Assembly: GCA_022560365.1 (NCBI GenBank)
Contig: JADFTG010000009.1
Span: 1 to 12,500 of the forward strand
Reading direction: 5' to 3'
Length of the DNA: 12,500 bases
Source of the DNA: Chloroflexota bacterium
Lineage (GTDB): Bacteria; Chloroflexota; Dehalococcoidia; SM23-28-2; RBG-16-64-32
Shown: positions 11,826 to 12,500 of the stretch, piece by piece
Position numbering within the stretch: position 1 is the stretch's first letter
Layout of the letters: every line of letters begins with the position of its first letter
The notes under the pieces: model-generated
What the model saw: the letters and a program-made list of their open reading frames with translations, nothing else
What the model was told of the DNA's origin: nothing
Databases searched by the model: none
Translations under genes and position numbers: made by a program

Positions 11826-12500
11826 CTAGGCCTCGTGCGAGTTCATCAGACGTTGCCAGCGTTTCTCCGCTTCGGCGGAGAACGAGTGCATCTCGGCGGG
11901 GTCGAGGACGCCCTGCTCCGTGATGTAGCTCGTGACGAGGCGCGCCGGCGTTACTTCGTAGTAGACGTTGCGCACTTCGAGCCAGTTTTCGGAGCAGACC
12001 TCTTTCGCCTGGCCCTCTTCCGGGGCGAACGGCATCGGCTCGCTGGGCGCGGTGACTTTCAGCGTCTCCGCGGCCGTGTAGAAGGGGACCTCGGCGTCGC
12101 GGGCGGCCAGTGCCAGCAGACGCGTCCCGATCTTGTTGATGAAGTCGCCCTCGGGCAGGATCGAGTCGGCGCCCACCATAACGGCGTCGGCTTCGTTCAC
12201 GAAGAGCGCCATCTGCGCCTCGGTGATCATCGTCATCGAGATGCCCGCCCGCACCATCGCCTTCGCGACGCGGATGCCCTCGTTCGTCGGGCGTGCTTCC
12301 GAGATGATCACGCGGCGCGGCTTCACGCGCGTCAGCAGCTCGATCACGGTGGATGAGTAGCTGAAGGACATGACCGTTCCGGTCGGGATCACCTTTCGGG
12401 CGGACAGCGCCATCCCTTCGGGCGCTGTGCTGATCGCTTCGATCGTGTCCGCGGCGAAGGGAGGGATCGTCAGATCTACCTGGATGATCAATTCGCGGCC
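11826..12500 (-). CDS. eIF-2B alpha/MtnA-family protein, C-terminal part
   Basis: The reading frame is open through the right edge, so the start lies outside; 224 residues are visible. A TTG at 12491 has been considered as a start, but the frame continues upstream of it and the family normally has an additional N-terminal helical domain, so the gene is taken as partial. Seen: SYSSTVIELL, ISEARPTNEGIRVA, ADAVMVGADSILPEGDFINKIGT, VPFYTAAETLKV, and YYEVTPARLVTSYITEQGVL at the end, a set diagnostic of the eIF-2B / methylthioribose-1-phosphate isomerase / ribose-1,5-bisphosphate isomerase superfamily. The Asp of VGAD is kept, but the Cys of the isomerases (usual form THCN or similar) is absent, the position reading FSYSS, so an isomerase role is doubtful. 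Biological role in bacteria for this branch is not settled. The stop lies 179 bases before the J-like/FKBP start. Confidence 0.85.
   Translation of the reverse strand, partial: GRELIIQVDLTIPPFAADTIEAISTAPEGMALSARKVIPTGTVMSFSYSSTVIELLTRVKPRRVIISEARPTNEGIRVAKAMVRAGISMTMITEAQMALFVNEADAVMVGADSILPEGDFINKIGTRLLALAARDAEVPFYTAAETLKVTAPSEPMPFAPEEGQAKEVCSENWLEVRNVYYEVTPARLVTSYITEQGVLDPAEMHSFSAEAEKRWQRLMNSHEA

Overview
The window is GC-rich bacterial DNA (sampled lines run about 65-67% G+C) with densely packed genes, frequent GTG/TTG starts and several lipobox proteins. The mix (full-length CinA, orphan MoxR/VWA pair, AidB-like acyl-CoA dehydrogenase, membrane J-like/FKBP protein, eIF-2B-like protein) suggests Chloroflexota, perhaps a Dehalococcoidia-type lineage. 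That placement is an inference from gene content and style only; no rRNA or other taxonomic marker is present.

Layout. Positions 1-886 (minus) hold a lipoprotein gene and a downstream secreted-protein gene cut by the window edge, joined by an ATGA overlap. Diverging from them is cinA (plus), followed by a lower-GC lipoprotein gene (plus). Converging on these is a tight minus-strand operon, 7645 to 3046: a CbbQ/NorQ-type MoxR AAA+ ATPase, a small lower-GC lipoprotein, and a 1097-residue CbbO/NorD-like VWA protein with eight N-terminal helical repeats. Upstream on the same strand lie coaE, a GNAT acetyltransferase, an AidB-like acyl-CoA dehydrogenase, a J-like/TM/FKBP fusion, and an eIF-2B-family protein whose start lies beyond the right edge.

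How the genes work together. The MoxR ATPase and VWA protein form the usual two-part AAA+ chaperone module, but no RuBisCO or nitric-oxide-reductase gene is nearby, so the client is unknown; a surface lipoprotein encoded between them is the most unusual feature. CoaE makes CoA and the dehydrogenase uses acyl-CoA, though each seems to have its own promoter. The J-like/FKBP protein looks like an envelope folding factor, but its J domain has lost the HPD motif.

Non-coding signals: cinA and the GNAT gene each have an extended -10 (TGN-TANNNT) exactly six bases before ATG, as expected for leaderless mRNAs. A perfect inverted repeat brackets the coaE -10, another lies between the -10 and ribosome site of the acyl-CoA dehydrogenase gene, and imperfect heptad repeats of GGGAACA type occupy two intergenic regions and run into the 3' end of coaE. 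No tRNA, rRNA, CRISPR array, transposase or attachment site was seen, and no gene-free stretch exceeds 300 bases (the longest is 11647-11825).
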